A DNA stretch of 15,876 bases, from NCBI GenBank assembly GCA_001916055.1, contig MNRR01000049.1, positions 7,722-23,597 of the forward strand, read 5' to 3'. Both the position numbers and the translations under genes were made by a program. The notes beneath the pieces were generated by a model. That model was not told where the DNA came from. It made no database searches and was given only the letters and a program-made list of their open reading frames with translations. The stretch is from Clostridium sp. 28_12. Its GTDB lineage: Bacteria > Bacillota > Clostridia > TANB77 > CAG-508. Shown here piece by piece: positions 15,433 to 15,876 of this stretch (within the stretch, counting starts at the first letter, position 1; every line of letters starts with the position of its first letter).

Positions 15433-15476
15433 CAAAAAAATGGATTTGTAAAATTTTTTTACATAATCCATTTTTT
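15433..15476 (-). terminator. Terminator after the TetR-type regulator gene
   Basis: A long hairpin: the arm at 15435-15453 pairs with 15457-15476 (six A-U pairs, then ATGGATT/AATCCAT, a one-base bulge, and an inner TGTAAAA/TTTTACA stem). It ends on the minus strand in a run of T. It starts about 20 bases after the regulator stop codon and separates it from the oleate hydratase gene. Confidence 0.75.
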
Positions 15477-15496
15477 GTCTAGTTTTGTTTACATTT

Positions 15497-15876
15497 TTAA
15501 TTTGACATTTTTCTAACCGCTTCTTCAAAGTTTCCTGATATCATAACATCTAATTTTTTTATTATACTTTCTGGGCTTTCTTTCATTTCTGTGACAATCC
15601 AATTTTCTATTATTCCCGCAAATCCATATTTATAAAAATTGGCAATAAATATTTTATTTTCTTTTGTTATATTGTAATTTTTAGACAAATCATTTACTAT
15701 TTCTATAAATATTGTATTATATTGATTAAATAAAAAATCTAGTAGTGTTTTTCTGCTCAATGAATTATATGTTTTTATTATAAATTTTTTATTTTTTAAC
15801 ATATAATCTAATACATATTTAAAGTTATCTTGCCATGTTTCTATTGTTGTTTCTTTTTCTATTTTTTCTACTACCT
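15497..15876 (-). CDS. TetR-family transcriptional regulator, C-terminal part (5' end off window)
   Basis: Partial gene: the frame stays open to the right edge, and 126 residues to the stop are visible. The internal ATG at 15802 is not the true start, because the preceding 24 codons read on as protein of the same kind (KETTIETWQDNFKYVLDYM). The order of ETWxxNFxYVLDYMLKNKxFI, a helical middle and FYKYGFAGIIENWI near the end is typical of the C-terminal ligand/dimer domain of DhaS-like TetR regulators (TetR_C, PF14278 type). The DNA-binding helix-turn-helix would lie outside the window. The gene is followed by a terminator and then oleate hydratase in the same direction, so it may control that gene in response to fatty acids. 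That link rests only on position. Confidence 0.8.
   Translation of the reverse strand, partial: VVEKIEKETTIETWQDNFKYVLDYMLKNKKFIIKTYNSLSRKTLLDFLFNQYNTIFIEIVNDLSKNYNITKENKIFIANFYKYGFAGIIENWIVTEMKESPESIIKKLDVMISGNFEEAVRKMSN

Noticed and set aside
15433..15476. Long inverted repeat as a TetR operator for ohyA
   Set aside because: Its A-run/U-run flanks and its position just after the regulator stop codon fit a terminator better; only its lower edge approaches the ohyA promoter.
15497..15802. The 101-codon frame as a complete small protein
   Set aside because: The frame stays open to the window edge and the upstream codons continue the TetR C-terminal pattern, so this is a truncated view of a larger gene.

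Overview
This window is AT-rich (well under 35% GC by eye) and every supported gene lies on the minus strand. Strong AGGAGG-type ribosome binding sites, some TTG starts, perfect hairpin plus U-run terminators, and the protein set (a 2-hydroxyacyl-CoA dehydratase activase-like protein, an M24 peptidase next to efp, YqeG, oleate hydratase) point to a low-GC anaerobic Firmicute of the Clostridia. The species cannot be named from the sequence. The window looks like ordinary chromosome: I see no tRNA, rRNA, CRISPR array, insertion sequence or phage gene.

Read in the direction of transcription (high to low coordinates), there are five units. (1) 15497-15876: the 3' part of a TetR-type regulator, closed by a long hairpin terminator. 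(2) 13578-15365: oleate hydratase, with its own weak promoter candidate and a perfect 13-bp terminator. (3) 13446 down to 6627: a promoter, then a membrane-anchored hypothetical protein, a YwaF/TMEM164-type membrane protein, a GT2 polyprenyl-phosphate glycosyltransferase, a GT-C membrane glycosyltransferase, DNA polymerase I and a lytic transglycosylase. These are tightly packed and several overlap. The unit ends in a weak hairpin. (4) 6458 down to 3880: a near-consensus promoter, then YqeG phosphatase, a prepilin peptidase, an M24 Xaa-Pro peptidase and a 72-residue protein. (5) 3806 down to 3044: a promoter, then elongation factor P and a 55-residue coiled-coil/cysteine-cluster protein, then a terminator. 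Below that, a separate promoter and a structured leader precede a large activase-like protein that runs off the left edge.

Functionally, the GT2 and GT-C pair forms a plausible lipid-linked sugar pathway. The GT2 enzyme would load a sugar on a polyprenyl phosphate, and the GT-C enzyme would use that donor outside the membrane. YwaF (membrane lipid) and the lytic transglycosylase (peptidoglycan) are also envelope proteins, with polA embedded among them. Oleate hydratase next to a TetR regulator suggests a response to unsaturated fatty acids. The M24 peptidase next to efp is a known Firmicutes neighbourhood.

No wholly new system is evident. The best leads are the SD-sequestering alternative hairpins before the activase gene, the small Cys-cluster protein behind efp, the GT2/GT-C/YwaF envelope cassette, and a GC-rich patch at about 6584-6622 that no gene explains.
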